Assembly (NCBI GenBank): GCA_049607205.1
Contig: JBMYWH010000007.1
Span: forward strand, 23,051-87,050
Length of the DNA: 64,000 nucleotides
Direction: 5' to 3'
Source of the DNA: JBELHR01 sp049607205
Lineage (GTDB): Bacteria > Bacteroidota > Bacteroidia > Flavobacteriales > Flavobacteriaceae
Shown here: positions 1 through 8,230 of the stretch, piece after piece
Numbering within the stretch: the first letter of the stretch is position 1
Layout: every line of letters starts with the position of its first letter
The notes under the pieces: model-generated
Told to the model about the DNA's origin: nothing
Database searches by the model: none
Seen by the model: the letters and a program-made list of their open reading frames with translations, nothing else
Translations under genes and position numbers: made by a program

Positions 1-1086
1 TCCATTCAATAGTTTTTTCTTAACATCATCCTCACCAGCAGCAGCCAACAAAGTAGGTAACCAATCCATTCCAGACATCATTTCATTACTTACTTGATGT
101 GGCTTAATTTTACCTGGCCATTTAACCATCATAGGGGCTCTCATACCACCTTCCCATGTGGTTGCTTTTTCACCGTGAAAAGGTGTCATTCCTCCATCAG
201 GCCAGAAAATTAATTCTGCTCCGTTGTCGGTAGTAAAAATTACGATGGTGTTTTCTTCAACACCTAAATCTGCTAAAGTCTGGGTCAACTCTCCAACGAT
301 GTCATCCAATTCTTGCATCCCATCAGCATAAACACCATATCCAGTCTTATTCTTGTATTGTTCACTCAAATAGGTCCATACATGCATTCTTGTAGAATTA
401 TACCAAACAAAGAATGGCTCTTCGTTTTTAACAGACTTCTTCATAAACTTGATGGCAGCATCTTTAGTTTCATGATCAATTGTCTCCATTCTCTTCTTAG
501 TCAAAGGTCCTGTATCGCGAATTTTCCCATCGGAAGATGAACTAATTACACCTCTAGGTCCGAATTGCTTTTTGAATTCTGGATTCTTAGGATAGTCCGG
601 ATGCTCCGGCTCTTCCTCAGCATTTAAATGATATAAGTTCCCTAAAAACTCATCAAAACCATGATTTGTTGGTAAATGCTCATCGCGATCTCCAAGGTGA
701 TTTTTCCCGAATTGCCCTGTAGCATAACCATGATTCTTTAATAATTCAGCGATGGTTGGATCTTTTTCGCTTAATCCTTCCTTCGCTCCAGGTAATCCAA
801 CTTTGGTCAGTCCTGTTCTATATCCAGATTGACCTGTAATAAAAGTAGATCGTCCTGCGGTACAACTTTGTTCTGCATAATAATCAGTAAACATCATACC
901 ATCTTCAGCGATTTTATCGATGTTAGGAGTTCTATAGCCCATCATACCTCTATTGTAGGCACTTGTGTTGGACCACCCAATATCATCGCCAAAGATTACA
1001 AGGATATTAGGTTTTTCATTTTTTTGCGCATTCATAATGGCCCCTACAAAGGTCATTATTGCGATTAAGGTTAGTTTAATTTTCAT
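1..1086 (-). CDS. Sulfatase (S1 family), C-terminus outside window
   Basis: Secreted sulfatase of the alkaline-phosphatase superfamily; it should hydrolyse sulfate esters, probably on algal polysaccharide. The visible 362 residues start with a Sec signal peptide (about residues 1-20) and continue with PNILVIFGDD, the metal-binding start of the fold. The formylglycine site is Cys75 in SCTAGR, which has Ala where the textbook CxPxR has Pro. GYATGQFGKNHLGDRDE and FTTDNG are further active-site blocks. The frame is open to base 1, so roughly the last quarter is missing. It closely resembles the sulfatase at 23445-24986, including the NLYHLNAEEEPE and DTGPLTKKRMET stretches, so the two are paralogues. 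It has its own promoter (1104-1133). Substrate unknown. Confidence 0.93.
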   Translation of the reverse strand, partial: MKIKLTLIAIMTFVGAIMNAQKNEKPNILVIFGDDIGWSNTSAYNRGMMGYRTPNIDKIAEDGMMFTDYYAEQSCTAGRSTFITGQSGYRTGLTKVGLPGAKEGLSEKDPTIAELLKNHGYATGQFGKNHLGDRDEHLPTNHGFDEFLGNLYHLNAEEEPEHPDYPKNPEFKKQFGPRGVISSSSDGKIRDTGPLTKKRMETIDHETKDAAIKFMKKSVKNEEPFFVWYNSTRMHVWTYLSEQYKNKTGYGVYADGMQELDDIVGELTQTLADLGVEENTIVIFTTDNGAELIFWPDGGMTPFHGEKATTWEGGMRAPMMVKWPGKIKPHQVSNEMMSGMDWLPTLLAAAGEDDVKKKLLNG

Positions 1087-1103
1087 AAAAGATAAATTTT
1101 AAT

Positions 1104-1133
1104 CAAAAATAGAGTATTGTTTTAAACTAGCAA
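1104..1133 (-). promoter_or_regulatory. Promoter of the first sulfatase
   Basis: On the minus strand TTG (1131-1133), 19 nt spacer, TATTTTTG (1104-1111) fits the flavobacterial housekeeping consensus TTG-N17-23-TAnnTTTG. The -33 element lies inside the last codons of the upstream GNAT gene, so the sulfatase can be transcribed on its own despite the 35-bp gap. Predicted start near 1098 gives a very short leader. Confidence 0.6.
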
Positions 1134-1421
1134 TCTCTCAAGGAACAAAACATCATTATACTGGGGAAATTTATCAAACATCGCTTTTGCAAATGGGCAA
1201 AGAGGCATGAGCTTAAACCCTTGTTCACGTGCCGAATCAATTAGAGTCTTAAGAAGTTCAAGTCCTAGACCACGGCCTTTATACTCTGGATCTACCTCGG
1301 TATGGTCAATAATCTTAAGCTGGGGACCAGCCACCGAAAAAGTCATTTCTCCTGCCTTATGTCCTTCATCTAAAGCAAAGGCACCTCCAGTATTTCCTTG
1401 TTGAATGATTGTGTATTCCAT
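1122..1421 (-). CDS. Small GNAT-family N-acetyltransferase (YidJ/COG2388-like)
   Basis: 99-residue single-domain GNAT protein, the compact COG2388 type that resembles a truncated acetyltransferase. The acetyl-CoA loop is visible as EYKGRGLGLELL (around residues 46-57), preceded by the beta strand ending IDHTEVDP, and the C-terminal CPFAKAMFDKF is typical of this subfamily. The acceptor substrate is not known for the family. It is the third gene of a tight operon YceI-pirin-GNAT (9-bp gap to pirin), so it is probably controlled by the -24/-12 promoter at 3036-3052. Cytoplasmic; no signal peptide. Confidence 0.85.
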   Translation of the reverse strand: MEYTIIQQGNTGGAFALDEGHKAGEMTFSVAGPQLKIIDHTEVDPEYKGRGLGLELLKTLIDSAREQGFKLMPLCPFAKAMFDKFPQYNDVLFLERLLV

Positions 1422-1430
1422 ATATGTAAG

Positions 1431-2462
1431 TTACTCATTTTCTGACGGATGTTCGACATCTCCATTCACAAATTGAGCAAACCTACCTTTTTCAATTCCA
1501 TGAGTTTGTTCCTTTTCTGGCCAAGGCCAACCTCCGAATTGGGTCTTATTATAGTCGTCAAAAGTCTGCATGATTTCTCGCTGACTATTCATCACAAAAG
1601 GACCGTATTTCACTACTGGTTCTCCTATAGGCTTACCTTGAAGCATTAAGATTCGAGCACCAGAAGGCCCCGCCTTAAAATGAGTAGATTTATCTGCATC
1701 TACTTTAATTTTAGAATAAGAATCAACCAAGGTCTGGTCAACAGTTAGGTTCTCGCCTTCATAAAAGTAAAAGTTTCTAGTCACTCCAGCGATCTCAGAA
1801 GCTTCCAGAGACCACTCCGCTCCGGCTTCCAAATCAATGGTATAAATAGTTACTCCGTTTTCCGGATCAGCCCCCCAAGAATTATCCGTAGTTCTAACGC
1901 CCTTATAACTTTTATAGGGACCTGCTATCACCTTAATTCTCGCCATAGCACCTTCATGATCAGCCTCCTCAACCACGGGGATTTCATGGGCCCATAACAT
2001 CTTAAAATCAGGATCTACCATCTTGTTTTTAGCAGGTAAATTCAGCCAGACTTGAAACATTTCAAGTTCGTTGCCTCCTTCTTGATTGACCATGGGAAAC
2101 ATTTCCGAATGCTGCACCCCTTTACCGGCAGTCATCCATTGTACATCACCTTCTCCATAACGACCTGAAGCCCCTAATGAATCGGTATGATCGATTAAAC
2201 CCTTAGTCGTAATAGAAATGGTTTCAAAGCCTCTATGAGGATGATAAGGAAATCCTGGAACATCAGAACCGTGATACATTCTAAAGCCATCCCTGAGTTC
2301 AAAATCCGAACCTATATTTCTACCTTGTTTATGGGTTTGATCCAATCCAGCCTGTACATTACCACTTGGGTAAGCATCTAAATGATGGGCTGTAAATAGA
2401 AAAGGATCCTCGGTTGCCCAAGGAAATCCTAATTTCTCAATGTTTTGTATACTGTTTTTCAT
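1431..2462 (-). CDS. Pirin family protein
   Basis: 343-residue bicupin of the pirin family. The N-terminal cupin carries the usual metal-ligand pattern: the FPYHPHRGFETISI block (around residues 70-83) and the later GKGVQHSEMFP block (about 112-122), giving three His and one Glu for iron. The second cupin has PVVKYGPFVMNSQREI. Bacterial pirins are iron-binding proteins, some with quercetinase activity or a role in redox sensing; the substrate here cannot be told. It lies 6 bp downstream of YceI and 9 bp upstream of the GNAT gene, so one transcript is likely. Pirin and YceI are often neighbours in stress-linked clusters. No signal peptide. Confidence 0.9.
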   Translation of the reverse strand: MKNSIQNIEKLGFPWATEDPFLFTAHHLDAYPSGNVQAGLDQTHKQGRNIGSDFELRDGFRMYHGSDVPGFPYHPHRGFETISITTKGLIDHTDSLGASGRYGEGDVQWMTAGKGVQHSEMFPMVNQEGGNELEMFQVWLNLPAKNKMVDPDFKMLWAHEIPVVEEADHEGAMARIKVIAGPYKSYKGVRTTDNSWGADPENGVTIYTIDLEAGAEWSLEASEIAGVTRNFYFYEGENLTVDQTLVDSYSKIKVDADKSTHFKAGPSGARILMLQGKPIGEPVVKYGPFVMNSQREIMQTFDDYNKTQFGGWPWPEKEQTHGIEKGRFAQFVNGDVEHPSENE

Positions 2463-2468
2463 AAGTAA

Positions 2469-3002
2469 TTATGCTTTTATAAACTGTAAGTCTATTACTA
2501 ATTTCACCTGTTCTCCGACAACAATACTTCCAGCCTCTGTTACCGCGCTCCACGAAAGTCCAAAATCTTTTCTATTAATCCCTCCGGAAAATTCCATTCC
2601 TGCCTTAGTCTGTCCATAAGGGTCTACCGCAATACCATTAAAACTTCCTTCCAAAGCAACCTCCTTGGTTACATCTTTAATAGTCAGTTCCCCAATAAGA
2701 CGCTCTCCATCAAAAGACGTAGATTTAAAACTAAGCTCTGGATAAGTCGCTGCATCAAAGAAATCACCCGATTTCAAATGCCCATCTCGATCTGCATTTT
2801 TAGTATTGATAGAATCTACTTCCGCACTAAATTCAAAGTTAGCATTATTAAAATCATTATCCTGGGTTTCGACCACACCTTTAAAATTCTCAAAATGACC
2901 TGTTACCGTAGAGATCATCATATGCTTAACTTTAAATGCTATTTCTGAATGTGCGCTATCTAAATTCCAAATTGTTTTTACTTGTGTTTCTTGAGTATTC
3001 AT
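2469..3002 (-). CDS. YceI family protein
   Basis: 177-residue YceI-like lipocalin-fold protein. The signature N-terminus WNLDSAHSEIAFKVKHMMIS (about 12-31) and the central DGHLKSGDFFDAATYPELSF block are characteristic; the barrel of this family binds polyisoprenoid-like lipids. Many homologues are periplasmic, but no signal peptide is visible here, so a cytoplasmic location is likelier. First gene of the operon with pirin and GNAT. The gene faces a divergent sigma-54 activator across 177 bp, and a -24/-12 type promoter lies 34 bp upstream of the start, so expression is probably activator dependent. The inducing stress is unknown. Confidence 0.92.
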   Translation of the reverse strand: MNTQETQVKTIWNLDSAHSEIAFKVKHMMISTVTGHFENFKGVVETQDNDFNNANFEFSAEVDSINTKNADRDGHLKSGDFFDAATYPELSFKSTSFDGERLIGELTIKDVTKEVALEGSFNGIAVDPYGQTKAGMEFSGGINRKDFGLSWSAVTEAGSIVVGEQVKLVIDLQFIKA

Positions 3003-3035
3003 TTTATGTGTTTTTTATAGTTATATCCTGTATTA

Positions 3036-3052
3036 GGCCATTACCATGCCAA
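3036..3052 (-). promoter_or_regulatory. Sigma-54 (-24/-12) promoter for YceI-pirin-GNAT
   Basis: Minus strand reads TTGGCATGGTAATGGCC, with GG (complement of 3049-3050) and GC (complement of 3037-3038) separated by exactly 10 nt as sigma-54 requires. It agrees well with YTGGCACGrNNNTTGCW. Predicted start near 3026, 24 nt before the YceI ATG. The divergent gene encodes a sigma-54 activator. TTTCT-N8-AGAAA at 3106-3123 is a weak candidate for its upstream binding site. Confidence 0.55.
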
Positions 3053-3179
3053 AACCATAACAACCTAATTATCAATTACTTAAACATTATTCTAAGGGTT
3101 GTTTATTTCTTAAATATGAGAAAAAGATTATATAACAGAATAAAAACTATCTTTATGACATTATTAAAAACAAGAGATA

Positions 3180-5231
3180 ATGCTAGATCATGTTAAAAGT
3201 TGGATGATAGATGAATTACAGTTCGCTGTAATTTATATGGATGAAAAGGGAGAAGTTGTGTATAGGAACAAAGCCTTTACTAGCAAGTACGGATTCAAAA
3301 ATAAATATATAAGTATCTATGATATAGACCCTTATGCTAACCCTGAGAAATTTAAAGAAAACTGGGACAAAACCGCGAAAACAAATCATCTCAGTATTAT
3401 CACCAATCACAAAGATGATCAAGGCACCTATCACGAAGTCACGGTTTTTACTCAAATTTTCTCAAATAATAGAAAAAAATACATGCTCAGTATGTCTACA
3501 GACATGAGTATATCCAGGTTTAATAGCAAATTACTAGAATCCACGGAAAGACTCGCTCATTTAGGTGGTTGGTCTTTTAACCTTCAAACAAAGGAGATTC
3601 AAACTACCACTCAAACTTTAGAATTACTCCGTCTTCAAAACAAAGAAGATCTATTACCAGGAAGTCTCTATAAATTCTTTAAGGAGTCTGATCAATTAAA
3701 AAATTCACTGAGCCTTCTTTTAAGAAAATCTGCATCAATAGACCAAACCTTTGAGCTCAAAACGACCCCTCGAAAGTTTATTCGACTTAAGGCAAACCCA
3801 GTAATAAGAGAGGCTCAAATAACTCAAATTATAGGAGTATTTCAAGATGTCACTGCACAGCATCAGGATAAAGAACAATTGAAGTTCTTCAAAGAAATTA
3901 TTGACCATACCGAAGATGATATTCTTGTATACAACAAAAATGGAGTGCTTGTTTACCATTCCAAATCAGTTGAGAAATCTCTAGGCTACAGTTCTAAATA
4001 TTTAGAAACTGCAACGGTATTTGATCTTGATAAACAAACCAGTCCTCAGTGGTGGGCAAATCACTTTCAAGAAATCAAATCAAACGGTCGTTTGAGATTC
4101 GAACGTATAATTGAAACAGCATATAAGACTAAAATAACCGTGGACGTCAGTGCCTATGCCATCAAATTCGGAGAAGAGGACTTTAACTGTGCGGTATTAA
4201 GAGATATTTCTAAACTCAAACAGAGGCAAGAGAGTCTTGAACAAGAAAACCAACTCTTGCAATACGAACTGGCGCAAAACACTTCGAATTATGGTAATAT
4301 CCTTTCAAAAAGTGAGGCATATAAACACGTTTTAAAAAAGGTCAACCAAGTAGCACCCACCGAGACAACAGTACTGATCACCGGAGAATCAGGGACAGGG
4401 AAAGAATTACTCGCTATTGCGATTCATGAGAATAGTAAAAGAAAAGAAGGTCCATTCATTAAAATCAATTGTGCTACCCTTCCTAAAGAACTCTTCGAAT
4501 CCGAATTATTTGGACATAAAAAAGGAGCCTTTACTGGTGCAAATTCGGATAAAATTGGGAAATTTCAATTAGCTAATCACGGAACAATATTCCTAGATGA
4601 AATAGGTGAACTTCCAATAGACCAACAAGCGAAACTTCTGAGGGTATTGCAAGAAGGGGAGTTTGATCAAGTTGGTGGAATAACTACCATAAAAACTGAT
4701 GTTAGGGTAATTGCTGCAACCAATAGAAACCTAGAAGATAGAATTAAACAAGGTAAATTCAGAGCCGACTTGTTTTATAGAATTAATGTATTCCCTATTC
4801 ACAATACACCTTTAAGAGAAAGGAAAGATGACATCCCAATTCTTAGCTCCTACTTCTTAGAAAAATACAGCAACAAAATTGGAAAGAAATTCTCAAAAGT
4901 ATCTAAGAGCACCTTAAATCAACTAGAGAAATACGACTTCCCAGGAAATATTAGAGAGCTAGAGAATTTAATTGAACGGGCCGTAATTATCGAAGAAGGC
5001 CCAAGTCTTAAACCTGGTGATTGGATTCCTAAATCCTCAGGTAGCACAAAACATCAAGATTTCATAAGTTTTGAACAGGTACAAAGAGACTATATCATCA
5101 AAGTCCTTGACCATGTTAACTGGAGAGTAAGCGGCCCTAAAGGTGCTGCAAGAATTTTAGATATGAAGGACAAAACCCTCTTTGCAAAAATGAAGAAGCT
5201 TGGTATTGAGAAGAAAATTAGTTTAAAATAA
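3180..5231 (+). CDS. Sigma-54-dependent activator with N-terminal PAS domains
   Basis: 683-residue bacterial enhancer-binding protein. The N-terminal 350 residues hold PAS-like sensor modules: one opening with FAVIYMDEKGEVVYRN (about 14-29), a second around 115-230, and a third opening with IIDHTEDDILVYNKNGVLVY, ending in the PAC-like VLRDISKLKQRQ. The AAA+ core begins near 365, with Walker A GESGTGKE (402-409), the sigma-54 contact loop GAFTGA (449-454), Walker B IFLDEIGELP, and the R-finger region. A Fis-type helix-turn-helix closes the protein (GAARILDMKDKTLFAKMKKL). No receiver domain, so it probably senses a small ligand or redox state directly. It is divergent from the YceI operon, its probable target. 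The unmatched TATCTTTA at 3148-3155 may be its own -7 element. Confidence 0.93.
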   Translation: MLDHVKSWMIDELQFAVIYMDEKGEVVYRNKAFTSKYGFKNKYISIYDIDPYANPEKFKENWDKTAKTNHLSIITNHKDDQGTYHEVTVFTQIFSNNRKKYMLSMSTDMSISRFNSKLLESTERLAHLGGWSFNLQTKEIQTTTQTLELLRLQNKEDLLPGSLYKFFKESDQLKNSLSLLLRKSASIDQTFELKTTPRKFIRLKANPVIREAQITQIIGVFQDVTAQHQDKEQLKFFKEIIDHTEDDILVYNKNGVLVYHSKSVEKSLGYSSKYLETATVFDLDKQTSPQWWANHFQEIKSNGRLRFERIIETAYKTKITVDVSAYAIKFGEEDFNCAVLRDISKLKQRQESLEQENQLLQYELAQNTSNYGNILSKSEAYKHVLKKVNQVAPTETTVLITGESGTGKELLAIAIHENSKRKEGPFIKINCATLPKELFESELFGHKKGAFTGANSDKIGKFQLANHGTIFLDEIGELPIDQQAKLLRVLQEGEFDQVGGITTIKTDVRVIAATNRNLEDRIKQGKFRADLFYRINVFPIHNTPLRERKDDIPILSSYFLEKYSNKIGKKFSKVSKSTLNQLEKYDFPGNIRELENLIERAVIIEEGPSLKPGDWIPKSSGSTKHQDFISFEQVQRDYIIKVLDHVNWRVSGPKGAARILDMKDKTLFAKMKKLGIEKKISLK

Positions 5232-5259
5232 AAAAACAGAGACCTCATAGAGGCCTCTG
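5230..5259 (-). terminator. Terminator of the alginate operon
   Basis: Minus-strand hairpin with arms CAGAGGCCTC and GAGGTCTCTG (5237-5259, one mismatch) followed by seven T (complement of 5230-5236). It lies 33 bp past the PL6 stop and marks the end of the long minus-strand alginate operon. There is no matching T tract on the plus strand for the sigma-54 activator gene. Confidence 0.75.
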
Positions 5260-5291
5260 CATATTAATGATTTATTAAATATGGAACGAAT

Positions 5292-7550
5292 TTAATATAC
5301 CAATTTCATCTTAACTTGACTTTCTTTTGCAAAGTCACCTGAATTTATAATCGTATTATCATACTCCTTGTTGTTCTTTGAGGTCCAAATCGTTGAAATG
5401 CGACGGACTTTATTATTCTCAAAAGTATTATTGTTGATGTCAACTTGGATAATACCAACATGAGAGAACAATGGAGCTTTTCCCTTAGGAGCATCACAGT
5501 TTTCAAACTTAGACCCTTCAATAACAAGATTTCCTCCAATAGTTGATTCGTCATATCCTCCTCTAAAATAATTGATAACAGGAGCTGTGACACGCTGGAA
5601 TTCACAATTGCTAAAAGTCAAAAACTCAACATTATAATCCCCTTTTGCATCTACCTCAGCGGCTAAACTAAAGCCTTTAGAAGCATTACTGAACTTACAG
5701 TTGTCGAAACTAATCTCTTGGGCAAAAGAATGTTTATAAGCCTGCAATAAATAAGAGAAGCCGTCAAAACTAGCATCTTTAGCACGAATACCATAGTGGT
5801 TATCCATATTGTGATCTTGAGTTTCAAACAAACCAGAACCTTTAGAAATAAATTCAATTCCTTGAATTTCTAAAAGACCATATGAGTGCAATTGAAACAA
5901 AGCTTTCTCACCAGAATATATAAGGATTACCCCTTTTGCTGCAGCCTTCAAAGACAGTGTCTTATTCACATTAATAGGACCATCGAGCTCATAAAGCCCA
6001 GGACCGAATTCAAGTTCTAAGGATGATACTGAATCGGATAAGGCAAGCTCTAATTCCGCAACATTATTAACTTTTACAGTTTTCTTAATCTTAGCTTCTT
6101 GAGCCTTTTCAGGGTTAAACCAAGTTGGACCGTATGAATTCCAGTCAATTTGATTGTAAGCCAATTGAGCTCCAATATGAGTTGCTCCGATATCCTTATT
6201 GGTATACCCTTTAAACACCTTAACATCCGCTTGATTATAGCTCAACGTTGAGAATTTACCTTCAGCTTGCGTCTCTAAAGAGCCATTTAGTTTTAAAAAG
6301 CGATCTGAGCCTTTTAAATCAGGACTAATTAAATAGTTTGATTCAAATAAAACCCCCTCACCACTGTCGTAAATACGTTCTTCGTAAGTGTTTGCCTTAC
6401 TCTCAAAGATCAAATTATTGGTTACTTCAGTTCTAATAGGAATAGCAGAACGGATTTCAGAACTCGGAAGTACATCTTTTTGGTTAAGGTTTTGGCCTAC
6501 GCCTATTTGAATAGGATGCTCAGAATTCATAAAAGTATTAGAGCTGATAACCACATCTGTAACTTGATTGTATCTGTTCAAGGGAGATTTAGGAATACCA
6601 TTCATAATAGCTACGGGACTTCTAAAAGAACTACCGATCAAATTCTCAAATCTATTGTTAACAACAACATGACCTGTGTTGATAATTCTAACACCACCAA
6701 CATAAGGATTCATTCCGTCTCCTAAGAAATAATTCCCCTCGATCTGGGCATAATTTCCATGACGAGTTACAAGAGATCCTTCAGACATATAAAAGACATT
6801 GTCCTTGAATATATTGAAGTTTGTTTTACTTGAAATAACCTCAACCTCTCCATTACAACGATCAAATAAATTGTGCTCTACAACCGTATGACTAGGAGAC
6901 ATTGAACTAAAACTATCTCCCAATTGAATTGTCTCTGCTTTAGGACCTCCTTTTCTTGGTCTAGGGCCGAAATAATTATTCTTTATTTGGTGATAGTTAT
7001 TGATGTTTCTATTCCCTTTAATTTCAACTCTTACCGTAGGTCCCTCATTGGTCTTTCCTGCTAAATAAGAATTTTCTAGACTATTATGTTTACCCCAAAA
7101 CTCAACCCAATGATCCTTGATACTTCTATTAGGTTGATTATAATCTTCGATCACGATATCGTGAACCCTAATGTGCTCAGCAACGTTCTTCTTGTTGATT
7201 TTGAAATCGACAACCGCATTTGATGGAGTATAACCATTTCTAAAATGAATCCCAGAAATATCTACATACTTACCACCTAATTTCAAGGCCGATTGTCCTT
7301 CAAAAAACACAGTTCCTGGCTCTTGAGCTTCGATATATATATATTTATTGGTATTTCCTTCTACATCCACTTTTAGAAATACGTCCCTATAAATCCCTGG
7401 TGCAATAACAATATGTTGCCCAGGAGAGACTTGTTCTAAAGATGTTTCTAATTCTTCCACAGAACTAACTTCAATGCTCTGTGGAGACTGCTGACACGCT
7501 ACAAATCCTACTGCAATAAATAGGTATAATAAATATCTCAATCTAGTCAT
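5292..7550 (-). CDS. Alginate lyase, polysaccharide lyase family 6, two-domain lipoprotein
   Basis: 752-residue PL6 enzyme that beta-eliminates alginate (or oligoalginate) at the cell surface. A lipoprotein signal ends at Cys19 (VGFVAC). Residues about 25-440 form the catalytic right-handed beta-helix, and a second beta-helix follows (about 490-745), the two-domain layout of AlyGC-type enzymes. The catalytic pair is visible: Lys242 in ISSKTNFN and Arg263 in VTRHGN, 21 residues apart, the same spacing as in characterised PL6 and chondroitinase B enzymes. The calcium-binding acidic stretch NGEVEV precedes the Lys. Last gene of the alginate operon, 4 bp after the KDPG aldolase and before the terminator. 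Guluronate preference is common in the family but not provable here. Confidence 0.93.
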   Translation of the reverse strand: MTRLRYLLYLFIAVGFVACQQSPQSIEVSSVEELETSLEQVSPGQHIVIAPGIYRDVFLKVDVEGNTNKYIYIEAQEPGTVFFEGQSALKLGGKYVDISGIHFRNGYTPSNAVVDFKINKKNVAEHIRVHDIVIEDYNQPNRSIKDHWVEFWGKHNSLENSYLAGKTNEGPTVRVEIKGNRNINNYHQIKNNYFGPRPRKGGPKAETIQLGDSFSSMSPSHTVVEHNLFDRCNGEVEVISSKTNFNIFKDNVFYMSEGSLVTRHGNYAQIEGNYFLGDGMNPYVGGVRIINTGHVVVNNRFENLIGSSFRSPVAIMNGIPKSPLNRYNQVTDVVISSNTFMNSEHPIQIGVGQNLNQKDVLPSSEIRSAIPIRTEVTNNLIFESKANTYEERIYDSGEGVLFESNYLISPDLKGSDRFLKLNGSLETQAEGKFSTLSYNQADVKVFKGYTNKDIGATHIGAQLAYNQIDWNSYGPTWFNPEKAQEAKIKKTVKVNNVAELELALSDSVSSLELEFGPGLYELDGPINVNKTLSLKAAAKGVILIYSGEKALFQLHSYGLLEIQGIEFISKGSGLFETQDHNMDNHYGIRAKDASFDGFSYLLQAYKHSFAQEISFDNCKFSNASKGFSLAAEVDAKGDYNVEFLTFSNCEFQRVTAPVINYFRGGYDESTIGGNLVIEGSKFENCDAPKGKAPLFSHVGIIQVDINNNTFENNKVRRISTIWTSKNNKEYDNTIINSGDFAKESQVKMKLVY

Positions 7551-7554
7551 ACAC

Positions 7555-8220
7555 CTATTTTAACTCTTGAATAATAGCTAAAGCCTCTTTAACCTTACTT
7601 TCAATTGCTTCTAAATTGAAAGAACCATCGGCATGTTTTGACATCAATTTGGATCCCATTCCTACACAAGTAACTCCAGCTTGAAACCAAGCAGTTAAGT
7701 TCTCACGGTCAGGAGAAACACCACCTGTAGGCATAATACTTGTCCACGGTTGAGGCCCTTTAATTCCTTTGACAAACTGAGGTCCATAAATGTCCCCAGG
7801 GAACAATTTCACGATTTCACATCCCAATTCTTCTGCCTTTGCAATTTCAGTCAAAGTTCCACATCCTGGTGACCAAAGTACTTTACGTCTATTACAAGCA
7901 ATTGCAATATCCTCTCTAAATACAGGAGTGACAATGAAGTTCGCTCCTAATGCCATATATAATGAAGCAGAAGCCGCATCAGTTACAGAACCTACACCCA
8001 TAATCATTCCAGGTAATTCTTTAACTGCGTATTTAGTTAATTCACCAAAAACTTCGTGAGCAAAATCTCCTCTTGCTGTGAACTCTAATAATCTAGCTCC
8101 TCCATCATAACAAGCCTTTAAAACTTGCTTACTAACCTCTATATCTGAATTGAAAAAAAGTGGAATCATTCCAGTTTCTTTCATTTTTTCTGCTACTTCT
8201 ATTCTACTAAATTGTGCCAT
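7555..8220 (-). CDS. eda: KDPG aldolase (2-dehydro-3-deoxy-phosphogluconate aldolase)
   Basis: 221-residue class I aldolase that splits 2-keto-3-deoxy-6-phosphogluconate into pyruvate and glyceraldehyde-3-phosphate, the last step of uronate breakdown. The Schiff-base lysine is Lys138 in IVKLFPGD, and the catalytic glutamate is Glu46 in LEFTAR; GVGSVT and SPGC line the pocket and the phosphate site GGV is near the C-terminus. Cytoplasmic. It lies 10 bp after the phosphofructokinase and 4 bp before PL6, and the KDG kinase is two genes upstream, so the pathway order is clear. The family is often annotated as bifunctional with 4-hydroxy-2-oxoglutarate aldolase activity. Confidence 0.95.
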   Translation of the reverse strand: MAQFSRIEVAEKMKETGMIPLFFNSDIEVSKQVLKACYDGGARLLEFTARGDFAHEVFGELTKYAVKELPGMIMGVGSVTDAASASLYMALGANFIVTPVFREDIAIACNRRKVLWSPGCGTLTEIAKAEELGCEIVKLFPGDIYGPQFVKGIKGPQPWTSIMPTGGVSPDRENLTAWFQAGVTCVGMGSKLMSKHADGSFNLEAIESKVKEALAIIQELK

Positions 8221-8230
8221 TGTATATTTT

